A DNA stretch of 64,000 nucleotides from Nitrospirales bacterium (GTDB taxonomy: Bacteria; Nitrospirota; Nitrospiria; Nitrospirales; UBA8639): positions 1-64,000 of the forward strand of contig JAJDVY010000041.1 of NCBI GenBank assembly GCA_022825885.1, in the 5' to 3' direction. Positions 45,281 through 53,726 of this stretch are shown here, in pieces. Made by a program: the position numbers and the translations under genes. Under the pieces are notes generated by a model, which was given only the letters and a program-made list of their open reading frames with translations, was not told the DNA's origin and did no database searches. Each line of letters begins with the position of its first letter. The stretch's first letter is position 1.

Positions 45281-45300
45281 TAACGAATGCACTTTCGTTA
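45281..45300. promoter_or_regulatory. Inverted repeat between HD and AsmA genes
   Basis: TAACGAA (45281-45287) and TTCGTTA (45294-45300) flank TGCACT. It lies 22 bp upstream of the HD gene start on the divergent side, where a repressor could bind. The remaining part of this 186-bp gap shows nothing clear. Confidence 0.35.
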
Positions 45301-45444
45301 GAATGGGGGAGGACCATAGCGGTGAATTCCTTAGACTGTCAAGAAGACGCCATAATAACGATTGATACGCCCAAACGGACCTCAGCGAAACACCAATTGG
45401 TCTAACCCCAAAACGTTACGACTCTTAAGACAGGGAATGAAGAC

Positions 45445-48400
45445 ATGGCTTTCAAGCGCAAGCGGCTGATTTCCATCCTGCTTCTGGTCATGATTCTTGG
45501 CGTTATGGGCGTCGTGTATATTGCGACATTTCACGTTGAGGATATGCAAGTGGTCGCTCGAGAGCTTGTCACAAGATCCATGGGCGATCACGTCGCCATC
45601 GAACACGTACGGGTAGGGTTGTTTCCCTATCCCCATGTGGAACTGGTAGACGTCAGTATTCAAACTCCGGATCAAGACACGCCGGTTCTTCAAGCTGCGC
45701 ACATTCAACTGGACTTGAATTTCTTGTCCTTGTTGCAGGATGTACCCATGCCGCATGCCCTGATCATCGAAAACGCCTTCTTTAACCTCAAACGAGACGA
45801 AAACGGGCAATGGAATTACCGAAACGTTCTTCAAGAGGAATCATCCGATCAGGTAAAAATAGGGAGCTGGCTCTTGGGGCGTTCATTGAAATTGACCAGC
45901 GGCACAGTCCATCTGGAGGATCGATATCGCCGTGAATCCACGCTTGTCATCCACGTAGAAGACATAGAACTGCAAGTTGAGCAACTCGTGTGGGATGGCC
46001 CCACGGAAATATTTCTGTCTGCGCGACTTTCCGAAGGGGACGTGGGGTCCGTGTTCTCTTCTTATGGGACGATTCAGGATATCGGAGGATTTTTCGGAAA
46101 GGGTACGACAAGAGGCCGCGACGCATCGCCTCAATTCGATCTCCATACTCGTATGGATCTTGATCGCAAGGCGCTTGTGCAGTTGGCCGATCTTTTCGAA
46201 GTCCCTGAAGTGCCGATTGGATTGCAAGGTCGAACCAAGGTCCAAGGACACCTCCATTTTGCTCACGGTGTTGAGGGCTATGATCTCTTGGTATCCGATC
46301 TCGTGGTTTTAACCGACAGCATTGATCTGAATTCAGAAGTAACCGTGACGGGGTTAGGGCGGTCTGAACCGCCAACCTTCTCGGGGCACTGGTCTAGCGC
46401 ACCTGTCGCCATTCAACATTTATCGCAATTATTACCCAAAGCGTTGTTTCCGTCTGAACTTTCCGAGGCCATTCACCGTCAGTCCATCAGTGGGAAAATT
46501 CAAACGATTTCAGCAACATTTACGGGTTCCACCCGCAAGGAATCCGGCTATGCGTTGACGGGAAAATTTCAGCTTTCGGAAGGAAGACTGAACTTGGGTT
46601 CCAAGTTTGGGCATGCCAAAGAGCTCACTTGCGCCATCGATATTGGGGTTGATGAAATTCGATTCTTTGACCTTCGTGGTCAATATAACGAACTGTCCGT
46701 TACTCAAGGCGAAGGGATGGTTGTCTTCGCCGAACAAGGACCTTGGTTGACCACGGAGTTTGGAGGGGAGATCTCGGCTAAAAAAATTATCGATCTTATG
46801 CAGACCATTGCCGGGTGGAACGTACCAAAACGACCGGAACAAACTTTGCAGGGCAAGGCCGGAAGCGGATTGTTGACTCTGCGATTTGCCGGACCGCTGA
46901 ACGATCCTCAATCCATCGCGTTCCAAAGTGCTCAATACCATCCTGACCAAGTCGCTCTGCAACTGCCCGGGCTGCGCGCGCCTCTTACCCAGGTAAAGGG
47001 TTTGATTGCCTTTTCTGAAAACAATCTTCACTTCGAAGACGTCACGGGGCTCTTCGGAGAAAGCGATTTTCAAGTCCAAGGGACGATTGCCCTTGAAGAT
47101 CAACCCTATGCCGATGAATTGAGAATTCAAGGTCGTATCACCGACAACGATCTGGCACGCCTTTTGTCCGCTCCAACAATTCAGGATCATGAAATTGTTT
47201 CAGGCAAGACGGACTATTTCATGATGGTTTCAGGCCGGCTGCGAAACCCTGTGGTGAAAGGGAGGGTGGCCTTGCAAGGATTGGAAATCCTTTTGCCCGG
47301 TATTCTTTACAAACCTGCGAGCCTTGCCGGCAATATGGATTTTCACGTTCGAGTGGGCAAGAAGCATCAATTCGCGTTTGAACGCATGCTCCTGAATCTT
47401 CCCTCGGTTCGCGTTGCCGGAAAAGGTGAATTGCATTATGACCAGACGTTGACCTTCAATGCCTCGCTGACGGCCGGACCGATACACTTCGAGTCGTTGC
47501 CGCCGGACCTGAGATTATTTGAGAAAATCATTTCTTCAGGGACCATGGAAGGGTCCATCAATCTTCGAGGAACAGGAAATGATTGGCGATCATGGAGCAA
47601 ATCGGGACGGGTGACTTTGACAAATGGAGTCGTCAACATCGAAGGGGTTCGGTCGCCGCTTTCTCAAGTGGCGTTTCAGGTGAAACTGAATGGCCATGCC
47701 GCCCACCTGAGAGATCTCCGCTGGAATCTCGAAAACAGTCAAACTCAGGCTCAAGGAATGATTCTAGCGTGGGACAGCAAGCCAGACGTGACACTGGCAC
47801 TGACTGCGTCTCAATTCAACATCGATCTTTTGCTGCCAAAAGACAACCAACGTTCTCCTCTTCGGGTGTTTTTGGAAAAAATTGCCGACACGGCCAAAGT
47901 CTCCGGAAAATTTCGATTCAATCATGCCTTGTACCGTCACTTGAATATTCAGAAATTATCCGGTGAATTGAACATCGAGAACGGCGTCATCCGCGTCGAT
48001 CGTATTCGGGGAAAAGCCGACGACGGGACGATTCAAGGTCGACTGTTGGTCAATCTCCCCGTGCAACAACCAGCCACGATGAAAACGTGGTTTCAGATCA
48101 ACTCGATTCCTTTGTTGAGCCTGAAAAAAACTTTTCTCGACAAGAAAACACTCGATACACGTCTGGTGACGGGCTTGATGTCCGCGGAAGGCACAATGCA
48201 GGGACATGGTAGAAATCCTTTGGGCGTACTTCCGACTCTCAAAGGAACATTGAAACTTTCGGTCAAAGACGCCCGGATCAAACGAGGAGTCGTGATCCCA
48301 AAAATTTTAGCCATCATGAACTTGCCGAATATGTTGCAGGGAAAGATTGATCTTGAAAAAGACGGGTATCCCTTTGACCGGCAAACGGGAACGTTCACCG

Positions 48401-48837
48401 TTGCCGATGGCCGGATTGTCTCGACGGATATCGTGATGGAAGGACCCGTTGTGAAAATGACGGCTGCAGGGCAATACAACCTGGTGAACGATGATTTGGA
48501 TGTGGTGATCGCGGTCAGCCCTTTGGGTTCGTATTTCAAGCTTCTCAAAGAAATTCCATTGGTGCATCTCCTGCTTGACGGTGAAGAGCAGGGAATCGAT
48601 TTGGCCATGTTTTCTGTCAAAGGACCGTTTCAGGATCCGGTCGTAGAGACTCTGACCGTGGAGTCCGTGGCGTTTGGATTAAAGGGATTCGCTGAATTGG
48701 CATTGTCGATTCTGAAAAATACGGTCACGTTGCCACAGAAAATTCTGTTCCCTGATGACCATAAAGCATCCGAGCCTCCATTACACGAGCCAACAGAGCA
48801 GGAATCCGAGGATGCGTCGATGGAGGAAACGTACTGA
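45445..48837 (+). CDS. AsmA-like protein
   Basis: The 1130-residue protein has a single membrane anchor (about 9-29) and a very long periplasmic beta-rich body. AsmA domain features appear at both ends: the N-terminal VEDMQVVARELVTRSMGDHVAIEHVRVGLFPYPHVELVDVSI and the C-terminal AsmA_2 stretch (VADGRIVSTDIVMEGPVVKMTAAGQYNLVNDDLDVVIAVSPL). Such proteins (AsmA, YhdP, TamB relatives) bridge inner and outer membranes and carry phospholipids. The last 30 residues are acidic and polar. The ATG lies beside weak purines. It is followed after 123 bp by archease. Confidence 0.9.
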   Translation: MAFKRKRLISILLLVMILGVMGVVYIATFHVEDMQVVARELVTRSMGDHVAIEHVRVGLFPYPHVELVDVSIQTPDQDTPVLQAAHIQLDLNFLSLLQDVPMPHALIIENAFFNLKRDENGQWNYRNVLQEESSDQVKIGSWLLGRSLKLTSGTVHLEDRYRRESTLVIHVEDIELQVEQLVWDGPTEIFLSARLSEGDVGSVFSSYGTIQDIGGFFGKGTTRGRDASPQFDLHTRMDLDRKALVQLADLFEVPEVPIGLQGRTKVQGHLHFAHGVEGYDLLVSDLVVLTDSIDLNSEVTVTGLGRSEPPTFSGHWSSAPVAIQHLSQLLPKALFPSELSEAIHRQSISGKIQTISATFTGSTRKESGYALTGKFQLSEGRLNLGSKFGHAKELTCAIDIGVDEIRFFDLRGQYNELSVTQGEGMVVFAEQGPWLTTEFGGEISAKKIIDLMQTIAGWNVPKRPEQTLQGKAGSGLLTLRFAGPLNDPQSIAFQSAQYHPDQVALQLPGLRAPLTQVKGLIAFSENNLHFEDVTGLFGESDFQVQGTIALEDQPYADELRIQGRITDNDLARLLSAPTIQDHEIVSGKTDYFMMVSGRLRNPVVKGRVALQGLEILLPGILYKPASLAGNMDFHVRVGKKHQFAFERMLLNLPSVRVAGKGELHYDQTLTFNASLTAGPIHFESLPPDLRLFEKIISSGTMEGSINLRGTGNDWRSWSKSGRVTLTNGVVNIEGVRSPLSQVAFQVKLNGHAAHLRDLRWNLENSQTQAQGMILAWDSKPDVTLALTASQFNIDLLLPKDNQRSPLRVFLEKIADTAKVSGKFRFNHALYRHLNIQKLSGELNIENGVIRVDRIRGKADDGTIQGRLLVNLPVQQPATMKTWFQINSIPLLSLKKTFLDKKTLDTRLVTGLMSAEGTMQGHGRNPLGVLPTLKGTLKLSVKDARIKRGVVIPKILAIMNLPNMLQGKIDLEKDGYPFDRQTGTFTVADGRIVSTDIVMEGPVVKMTAAGQYNLVNDDLDVVIAVSPLGSYFKLLKEIPLVHLLLDGEEQGIDLAMFSVKGPFQDPVVETLTVESVAFGLKGFAELALSILKNTVTLPQKILFPDDHKASEPPLHEPTEQESEDASMEETY

Positions 48838-48960
48838 ACGGTGTCCATGACGGCGCGTTCCGTTTCTTCAGAGGGCTGAAATTTCATTCTTTTTCAGCCA
48901 TGGTTCTTCCGGAAGGCTGTAAAAGAAAACATGTTTCTCTGATTTTCATTGGCAAACAAT

Positions 48961-49401
48961 ATGGGAAAAGCATACCGGTTTCTCGATAAGATTGCCTTGG
49001 GGGATCTTGCCTTTGAAGCCACCGGTGATTCGTTGTCGGAGTTGTTTGCCACGGCGGCTTTGGCTTTGATTGAAGCCATGGCGGACCCACTAACCGTAGG
49101 GACCAATTGGACGCAGGATTGTCGACTTTCAGAAAGTGCAATAGATGATTTGTTCTTCGAGTGGTTGAATGCCATTGTGTATATCAAAGATGCTGAAAGT
49201 GTTGTCTTTCATGATGCCCTTGCCACCGTAAAATTTGACGGGGAGAGCAACCTCTGGCACCTCGATGCCACACTCATCGGTGACCACGTTGATGCTATTC
49301 GGCAAGATCTAAGGGCGGACGTGAAAGCCGTAACAAAGCATTTATATGCCATCAGATCAAACGAAGATAGTTGGCATGCTCGCGTCGTCTTGGATGTTTG
49401 A
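48961..49401 (+). CDS. Archease
   Basis: The 146-residue protein starts YRFLDKIALGDLAFEATGDSLSELFATAALALIEAM and continues VYIKDAESVVFHDA, the pattern of archease. It activates the RNA ligase RtcB by promoting guanylylation and broadening substrates. The conserved metal-site Asp in the FLDK and DLAFE segments appears intact. It is encoded 98 bp before rtcB on the same strand. An upstream in-frame TTG would add four residues; I prefer the ATG. Confidence 0.92.
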   Translation: MGKAYRFLDKIALGDLAFEATGDSLSELFATAALALIEAMADPLTVGTNWTQDCRLSESAIDDLFFEWLNAIVYIKDAESVVFHDALATVKFDGESNLWHLDATLIGDHVDAIRQDLRADVKAVTKHLYAIRSNEDSWHARVVLDV

Positions 49402-49499
49402 GATTTAATTTTTTCAATAAAAATATTTTATTTTCAATTAGTTATAAATAAAATATAAATGTGTAATTTAATTTTTAAAAATTGAAGATTTCTACTGCC
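49402..49499. other. AT-rich spacer before rtcB
   Basis: This 98-bp stretch is almost pure A and T, far from its surroundings. It could be an UP-element-rich promoter for rtcB or an H-NS-like binding site. A similar island precedes purL (59331-59407). No exact -10/-35 pair was chosen. Confidence 0.5.
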
Positions 49500-50933
49500 A
49501 TGCAAGTGAATCGACTTGCCGATGCTGTCTGGGAAATTCCTGAAACGGAAAAATCTGGCATGCTGGTTCCTGCCAGAATTTATGGAACGGAAAAGATTCT
49601 CGGGGCAATGGACGCCGGCGTATTTGAGCAAGTCACGAACGTGGCGTGTTTGCCCGGCGTTCAACGGTATGCTCTGTGCATGCCGGATGGACATTGGGGC
49701 TATGGATTTCCCATCGGAGGCGTTGCGGCGTTTGACGTTCACAACGGTATTATTTCTCCAGGCGGCGTGGGATATGACATCAATTGCGGGATACGGCTGA
49801 TCCGCACGGATTTAACGCTCTCCGACGTGAAACCGCGCTTGGATGCCCTGATGACGGAATTGTTTCGCACGGTGCCTGCAGGGGTCGGAGCAAAAGGTTT
49901 CGTGAAGCTGTCCCGGCGTACTTTTCAGGACGTGATGCGTCAAGGAGCAAGGTGGAGCGTGGAACAGGGATATGGATGGGATAGTGATCTCATTCATACG
50001 GAAGAGCAGGGTTGTTTGTCCGGGGCTGACCCTGAACACGTTTCGGAGCACGCCTGCCAACGGGGAATGGGGCAATTGGGAACGTTGGGATCGGGAAATC
50101 ATTATCTTGAAATCCAAGTGGTCAGGAATGACCGTATTTTTGACCGGCACGTGGCTGGACAGTTTGACATCCACGGGCATGACCAGGTTGTCGTCATGGT
50201 TCATTGCGGGTCTCGAGGTCTCGGGCACCAGGTCGGCACCGATTACGTTCGAATCTTTGAAAAGGCCATGAAACGTTACGGCATCAGCGTGAAAGATCAA
50301 CAATTGGCCTGTGCGCCGTATCAATCACCGGAGGGGCAGCGCTATTACTCGGCCATGAATTGTGCGGCGAACACGGCTTTTGCCAATAGACAGGTTATTA
50401 CTCATCAAATTCGTGAAGCCTTTTGTCGAGTATTCAGGGAATCTCCCGAGCGACTTGGTATGCGGCAGGTTTATGACGTAGCCCATAATATCGCCAAGGT
50501 CGAACGATACGACAAGCAGGAACTCCTGATCCATCGTAAAGGCGCGACCCGGGCGTTTGGCCCGGGGAGCCCCGATGTTCCTGAACCGTTCCGAACAGTC
50601 GGTCAGCCGGTGATCTGCGGCGGCTCCATGGAGACCGGGTCCTACCTGCTGGTAGGGACGCCGCAAGCCAATACGGAATCCTTTGGATCGACGATGCACG
50701 GCGCCGGACGGACGATGTCCCGTGCTCAAGCCAAACGAACGGTCCACGGGGCCACTCTTCAGCAAGCCATGGCGCAACGGGGCATCCTGGTAAAAGCGGT
50801 CTCGATGTCGGGATTGGCCGAAGAAGCCGGAATCGCGTATAAAAATATATCCGACGTCGTGGAGTCGGTGCATGCTGCGGGGATCACCAGAAAAGTCGCC
50901 GAATTATTGCCGATAGGAAACATCAAAGGTTAA
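49500..50933 (+). CDS. rtcB: tRNA-splicing/repair ligase RtcB
   Basis: The 477-residue enzyme joins RNA 2',3'-cyclic phosphate or 3'-phosphate ends to 5'-OH ends using GTP. It shows CMPDGHWGYGFPIGGV, GVGYDINCGIRL with the metal-binding Asp and Cys, GTLGSGNHYLEIQ, MVHCGSRGLGHQV, GSMETGSYLLVG and the GMP-accepting His region HGAGRTMSR near the end. Length matches the archaeal/long bacterial type. A TTG at 49482 is another possible start. Archease immediately upstream makes a working pair likely; mtnA is the next gene. Confidence 0.96.
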   Translation: MQVNRLADAVWEIPETEKSGMLVPARIYGTEKILGAMDAGVFEQVTNVACLPGVQRYALCMPDGHWGYGFPIGGVAAFDVHNGIISPGGVGYDINCGIRLIRTDLTLSDVKPRLDALMTELFRTVPAGVGAKGFVKLSRRTFQDVMRQGARWSVEQGYGWDSDLIHTEEQGCLSGADPEHVSEHACQRGMGQLGTLGSGNHYLEIQVVRNDRIFDRHVAGQFDIHGHDQVVVMVHCGSRGLGHQVGTDYVRIFEKAMKRYGISVKDQQLACAPYQSPEGQRYYSAMNCAANTAFANRQVITHQIREAFCRVFRESPERLGMRQVYDVAHNIAKVERYDKQELLIHRKGATRAFGPGSPDVPEPFRTVGQPVICGGSMETGSYLLVGTPQANTESFGSTMHGAGRTMSRAQAKRTVHGATLQQAMAQRGILVKAVSMSGLAEEAGIAYKNISDVVESVHAAGITRKVAELLPIGNIKG

Positions 50934-50971
50934 GCATTCCAGTTCTTGAGCAACCCTGAAAGGTTTGGGAT

Positions 50972-52003
50972 ATGATTCCTACCGTGGAATGGAGAGAAGG
51001 GAGCGTGTGGCTTCTTGATCAAAGCCTGTTGCCCGGCCGGACCGAACTGCTTGAGTGTAAAGACGTTGCTGCCGTGGCATCGGCCATTCAAAAGCTGAAG
51101 GTGCGGGGGGCACCGGCCATTGGTATAACTGCCGCCATGGGGGTTGCGTTGGGAGCGCAATCCCTATCCGTGGACGATATGTTGACGTTTGAACGGCACG
51201 TTTTCGCCATTTGTGATCAGTTAGCCTCGACTCGCCCCACGGCCGTGAATCTTTTTTGGGCCCTGACGCGCATGAAGGAGGTTGTGCGGGAAAATCGTGA
51301 CTGTACGGTAGCCGAGATCCAATCCCGGCTCGTACGGGAAGCCTTGACGATTCAACGCGAAGATCTTGCAATGTGTAAGGCCCTGGGCCAACAAGGAGCC
51401 GGTCTGATCAAGGATGGACACAACGTCTTAACGCACTGTAATGCCGGAGCCTTGGCCACTGCCGGATATGGTACGGCCTTGGGCGTGGTGAGGGCGGCGG
51501 CGGGGCAGGGGAAAAACGTACACGTTTTTGCGAATGAAACCCGGCCCGTTCTTCAGGGAGCCCGGTTGACGGCGTGGGAATTGATGGAAGACGGCATTCC
51601 CGTCACCCTGATCACGGATAGCATGGCCGCAGTGGTGATGCGGCAAGGTAAAGTCAATCTGTGCGTAGTCGGCGCCGACCGCATCGCCGCCAACGGAGAC
51701 GTAGCCAATAAAATCGGGACGTATGCCGTTGCGGTACTCGCCAAGGCCCATCATATCCCTTTTTACGTGGCGGCGCCTTCTTCGACCATTGATATTTCAA
51801 CGCCATCCGGTTCCGCTATTCCTATTGAAGAGCGTCCCGGCCATGAAGTGACGACCATGAATGGAGAGACATGGATTGCCCCAAAAGGCGTGGATGTCTT
51901 TAACCCGGCCTTTGACGTGACGCCTGCGAAATACGTCACAGGAATTATTACCGAGCAGGGGGTCGTATCTCCGGAGCGGATCGCAGACACGTTTGAGCGT
52001 TAG
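50972..52003 (+). CDS. mtnA: Methylthioribose-1-phosphate isomerase
   Basis: MtnA converts methylthioribose 1-phosphate to methylthioribulose 1-phosphate in the methionine salvage pathway. The 343-residue protein has KVRGAPAIGITAAMG, the catalytic Cys in HCNAGALATAGYGTALGV, and the Asp in GADRIAANGDVANKIGTY, then FYVAAPSSTID. These fit MtnA rather than an eIF2B subunit. It is 38 bp after rtcB. No further salvage genes are adjacent, so the pathway is not complete here. Confidence 0.92.
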   Translation: MIPTVEWREGSVWLLDQSLLPGRTELLECKDVAAVASAIQKLKVRGAPAIGITAAMGVALGAQSLSVDDMLTFERHVFAICDQLASTRPTAVNLFWALTRMKEVVRENRDCTVAEIQSRLVREALTIQREDLAMCKALGQQGAGLIKDGHNVLTHCNAGALATAGYGTALGVVRAAAGQGKNVHVFANETRPVLQGARLTAWELMEDGIPVTLITDSMAAVVMRQGKVNLCVVGADRIAANGDVANKIGTYAVAVLAKAHHIPFYVAAPSSTIDISTPSGSAIPIEERPGHEVTTMNGETWIAPKGVDVFNPAFDVTPAKYVTGIITEQGVVSPERIADTFER

Positions 52004-52032
52004 GTGGACTGCCTGAGGCCCAGGATCGGAAT

Positions 52033-52416
52033 ATGAGCAACGACGGTCATGGTCAAACACGGTCAGGATGTCTGATTTACGACTCCCATTGCCGTCTTTG
52101 CGTAGCCGTGAAACGAAAATTGGAGCGGCGCTCCACGACTGTGCAGTTTTTTCCCTATGACAGTCGAGAGGCGGCCGAATATCTGGGAAGCCTCCATCAG
52201 GCAGACTCTCGGCCTTCCATGGCCTATTGGATTGATGAGAAGGGGATGGTTGTCGGCGGGCTTGAGGCGTTTTTCCCGTTTCTTTACGGCCTGACTGGCG
52301 GGAAACTGGTCATGTTTTTCTGGAAGTTTTCCCTGTGCCGTCAGGCCATGGTCGCTGTCTACGAATTTGCGGCCAGATATCGCTATCGTTGTTTTGGTGC
52401 GATTGAAGAGCCCTGA
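52033..52416 (+). CDS. DCC-family thiol-disulfide oxidoreductase-like protein (DUF393)
   Basis: The 127-residue protein has the DCC motif: D-S-H-C-R-L-C near residue 17-23, followed by a predicted thioredoxin-like fold, R-P-S-M-A-Y, and a short hydrophobic stretch. The C-x2-C is the likely redox site. The family is widespread and uncharacterised. The 3' end folds into a hairpin with the tail-to-tail neighbour, such that its TGA lies in the left arm (52408-52416). It may be in one unit with mtnA. Confidence 0.85.
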   Translation: MSNDGHGQTRSGCLIYDSHCRLCVAVKRKLERRSTTVQFFPYDSREAAEYLGSLHQADSRPSMAYWIDEKGMVVGGLEAFFPFLYGLTGGKLVMFFWKFSLCRQAMVAVYEFAARYRYRCFGAIEEP

Positions 52417-52440
52417 CAAGGAGGTCCTGTATCAGGGCTC
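52408..52440. terminator. Hairpin shared by two convergent stops
   Basis: GAGCCCTGA (52408-52416) pairs perfectly with TCAGGGCTC (52432-52440) around a 15-nt loop. The left arm contains the DUF393 stop (52414-52416). The right arm contains two bases of the stop of the opposing lipoprotein gene (52439-52441). It is probably a bidirectional terminator, though T-runs are lacking. Confidence 0.6.
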
Positions 52441-53062
52441 AAGAGGCTTGCTCAGGAAGACGAAACTTCAGGACCTCTCCTTGAACTTCCACCTTTTCAA
52501 GAAATTCTTCGAAACCCTGAGTGAGGACTTCCGCGATCAGCTTTTCCAGATCCTTTTCATTGAAGAACACATCATGATCTGTTCCGCCGACTCCAATCGA
52601 AATTCGAACGGTACTTTCGTCGGCTGCATTATGGACGGTGAATGCCATGATTGTGTCGACTTCGAAGTGGGTAGCCAACGCTTCATCGATCGCCCCCACC
52701 TTGAATTTTTGAATGGCAGGCTCAATTCTTACATTGGCGGAACCGGCGCCATTGGCCGGTGCTGCGGAAAATCCCGCCTGGTTCAGGAAATCGACGAAAG
52801 AGTTTGTGACGCGTTGACTCAACGTGCCGTCCATCACGTCAAAATAGGTCTTACTTCCTCCGCCACGATATCGCATGCCCAAGTGCTCTGACGTTGGTCG
52901 TTTATCATCGAAAGGAGATACGGCGACCGTAAGGGGCGACTCGTTGGATTCACGTGCGGACTCGACATGCTGGATGCGTAATTTGATAATTTGTCCAGGC
53001 GCTTGACATCCGGAAATGAATAGAACGGCCATAAGAAATCCCGTGAGACACCATGGTTTCAT
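52439..53062 (-). CDS. Putative lipoprotein
   Basis: The 207-residue protein has a type II signal with lipobox FISGC (Cys at residue 19). The body shows LTVAVSPFDDKRPTSEHLGMR, loosely like the YajG-type lipoproteins, and a helical C-terminus from about 165. No enzyme motif is seen. AAAAAAGGAGTG precedes the ATG. Subcellular place is the periplasmic face of either membrane; there is no Asp at +2 to argue for retention at the inner membrane. Confidence 0.78.
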   Translation of the reverse strand: MKPWCLTGFLMAVLFISGCQAPGQIIKLRIQHVESARESNESPLTVAVSPFDDKRPTSEHLGMRYRGGGSKTYFDVMDGTLSQRVTNSFVDFLNQAGFSAAPANGAGSANVRIEPAIQKFKVGAIDEALATHFEVDTIMAFTVHNAADESTVRISIGVGGTDHDVFFNEKDLEKLIAEVLTQGFEEFLEKVEVQGEVLKFRLPEQAS

Positions 53063-53198
53063 GAGGCGACACTCCTTTTTTATGTGGTTCGATAAGTGGT
53101 GCTGTATATCTCATGAGCGCCTCCCATAGGACAATCCCGGCGCCCAATATTCGAAGAGAGTTTTATCCGGTAACACTATGACAAGCTGACAAGAAAAT

Positions 53199-53278
53199 AC
53201 AAGAGTTATCTTGTGCAAGAAGCCGTCATTTGACTTTCCTGTCTGCTCCTTGCCACTATGAGGTCACACTCTGTGACC
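53199..53278. promoter_or_regulatory. Two dyads upstream of 53258 hypothetical
   Basis: ACAAGA-GTTA-TCTTGT (53199-53214) and GGTCACACTCTGTGACC (53262-53278) are both perfect inverted repeats, the second with a 3-nt centre. They lie in the divergent region between the lipoprotein gene and the small gene at 53258. The second overlaps the upstream end of that frame, which argues for a later start codon. Confidence 0.4.
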
Positions 53279-53665
53279 CCTTTCTCTTTCCTCATGTGGA
53301 ATCGAAATTTTCTCTTCCGGGCCCATGAAGCCGTGCCGTTGCCTCAAACGGAGAATGAGGTGTTTCATGAAACGGATCCGGCAATGGACAGCTCGGGATT
53401 AACCATGGACAAATATCTATCGGTTTGGCTCCAAGGGGAGGGGGAGAATGATGATCCCTTGTCATATACGAATATTTATGTACGTACAGCTACACTCGAT
53501 CCGGTCAAAAAAGTCGGGTTTTTACAACCCTTGCAAGGCCGTTCCCACCAAATCAAGCAAATGCTCTCGCCTGAACAGAAAACGTTCTTGAAAGATTGGC
53601 TGAAAAAGACGAACCCTGCCGCATGGGAAGAAGCCGATGAGCATTTCCAAAAAATATTTGACTAG
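53258..53665 (+). CDS. Small hypothetical protein
   Basis: The frame is 135 codons. No family was recognised. The C-terminal 85 residues (from MDKYLSVWLQGEGENDDP) are soluble-looking and end in a helix rich in Lys, Glu and Trp (FLKDWLKKTNPAAWEEADEHF). The first 40 residues are less protein-like and overlap a palindrome, so translation more likely starts at 53384 (ATG in GGCAATGGAC) or 53405. Neither has a strong ribosome-binding site. It may be real, but with low certainty. Confidence 0.4.
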   Translation: MRSHSVTPFSFLMWNRNFLFRAHEAVPLPQTENEVFHETDPAMDSSGLTMDKYLSVWLQGEGENDDPLSYTNIYVRTATLDPVKKVGFLQPLQGRSHQIKQMLSPEQKTFLKDWLKKTNPAAWEEADEHFQKIFD

Positions 53666-53726
53666 GGGGCTTGCCCGGGAATTCTATTCCTGAGCCGTTC
53701 GTTTCGCTTCTTTCTCCTTGTTTCGT

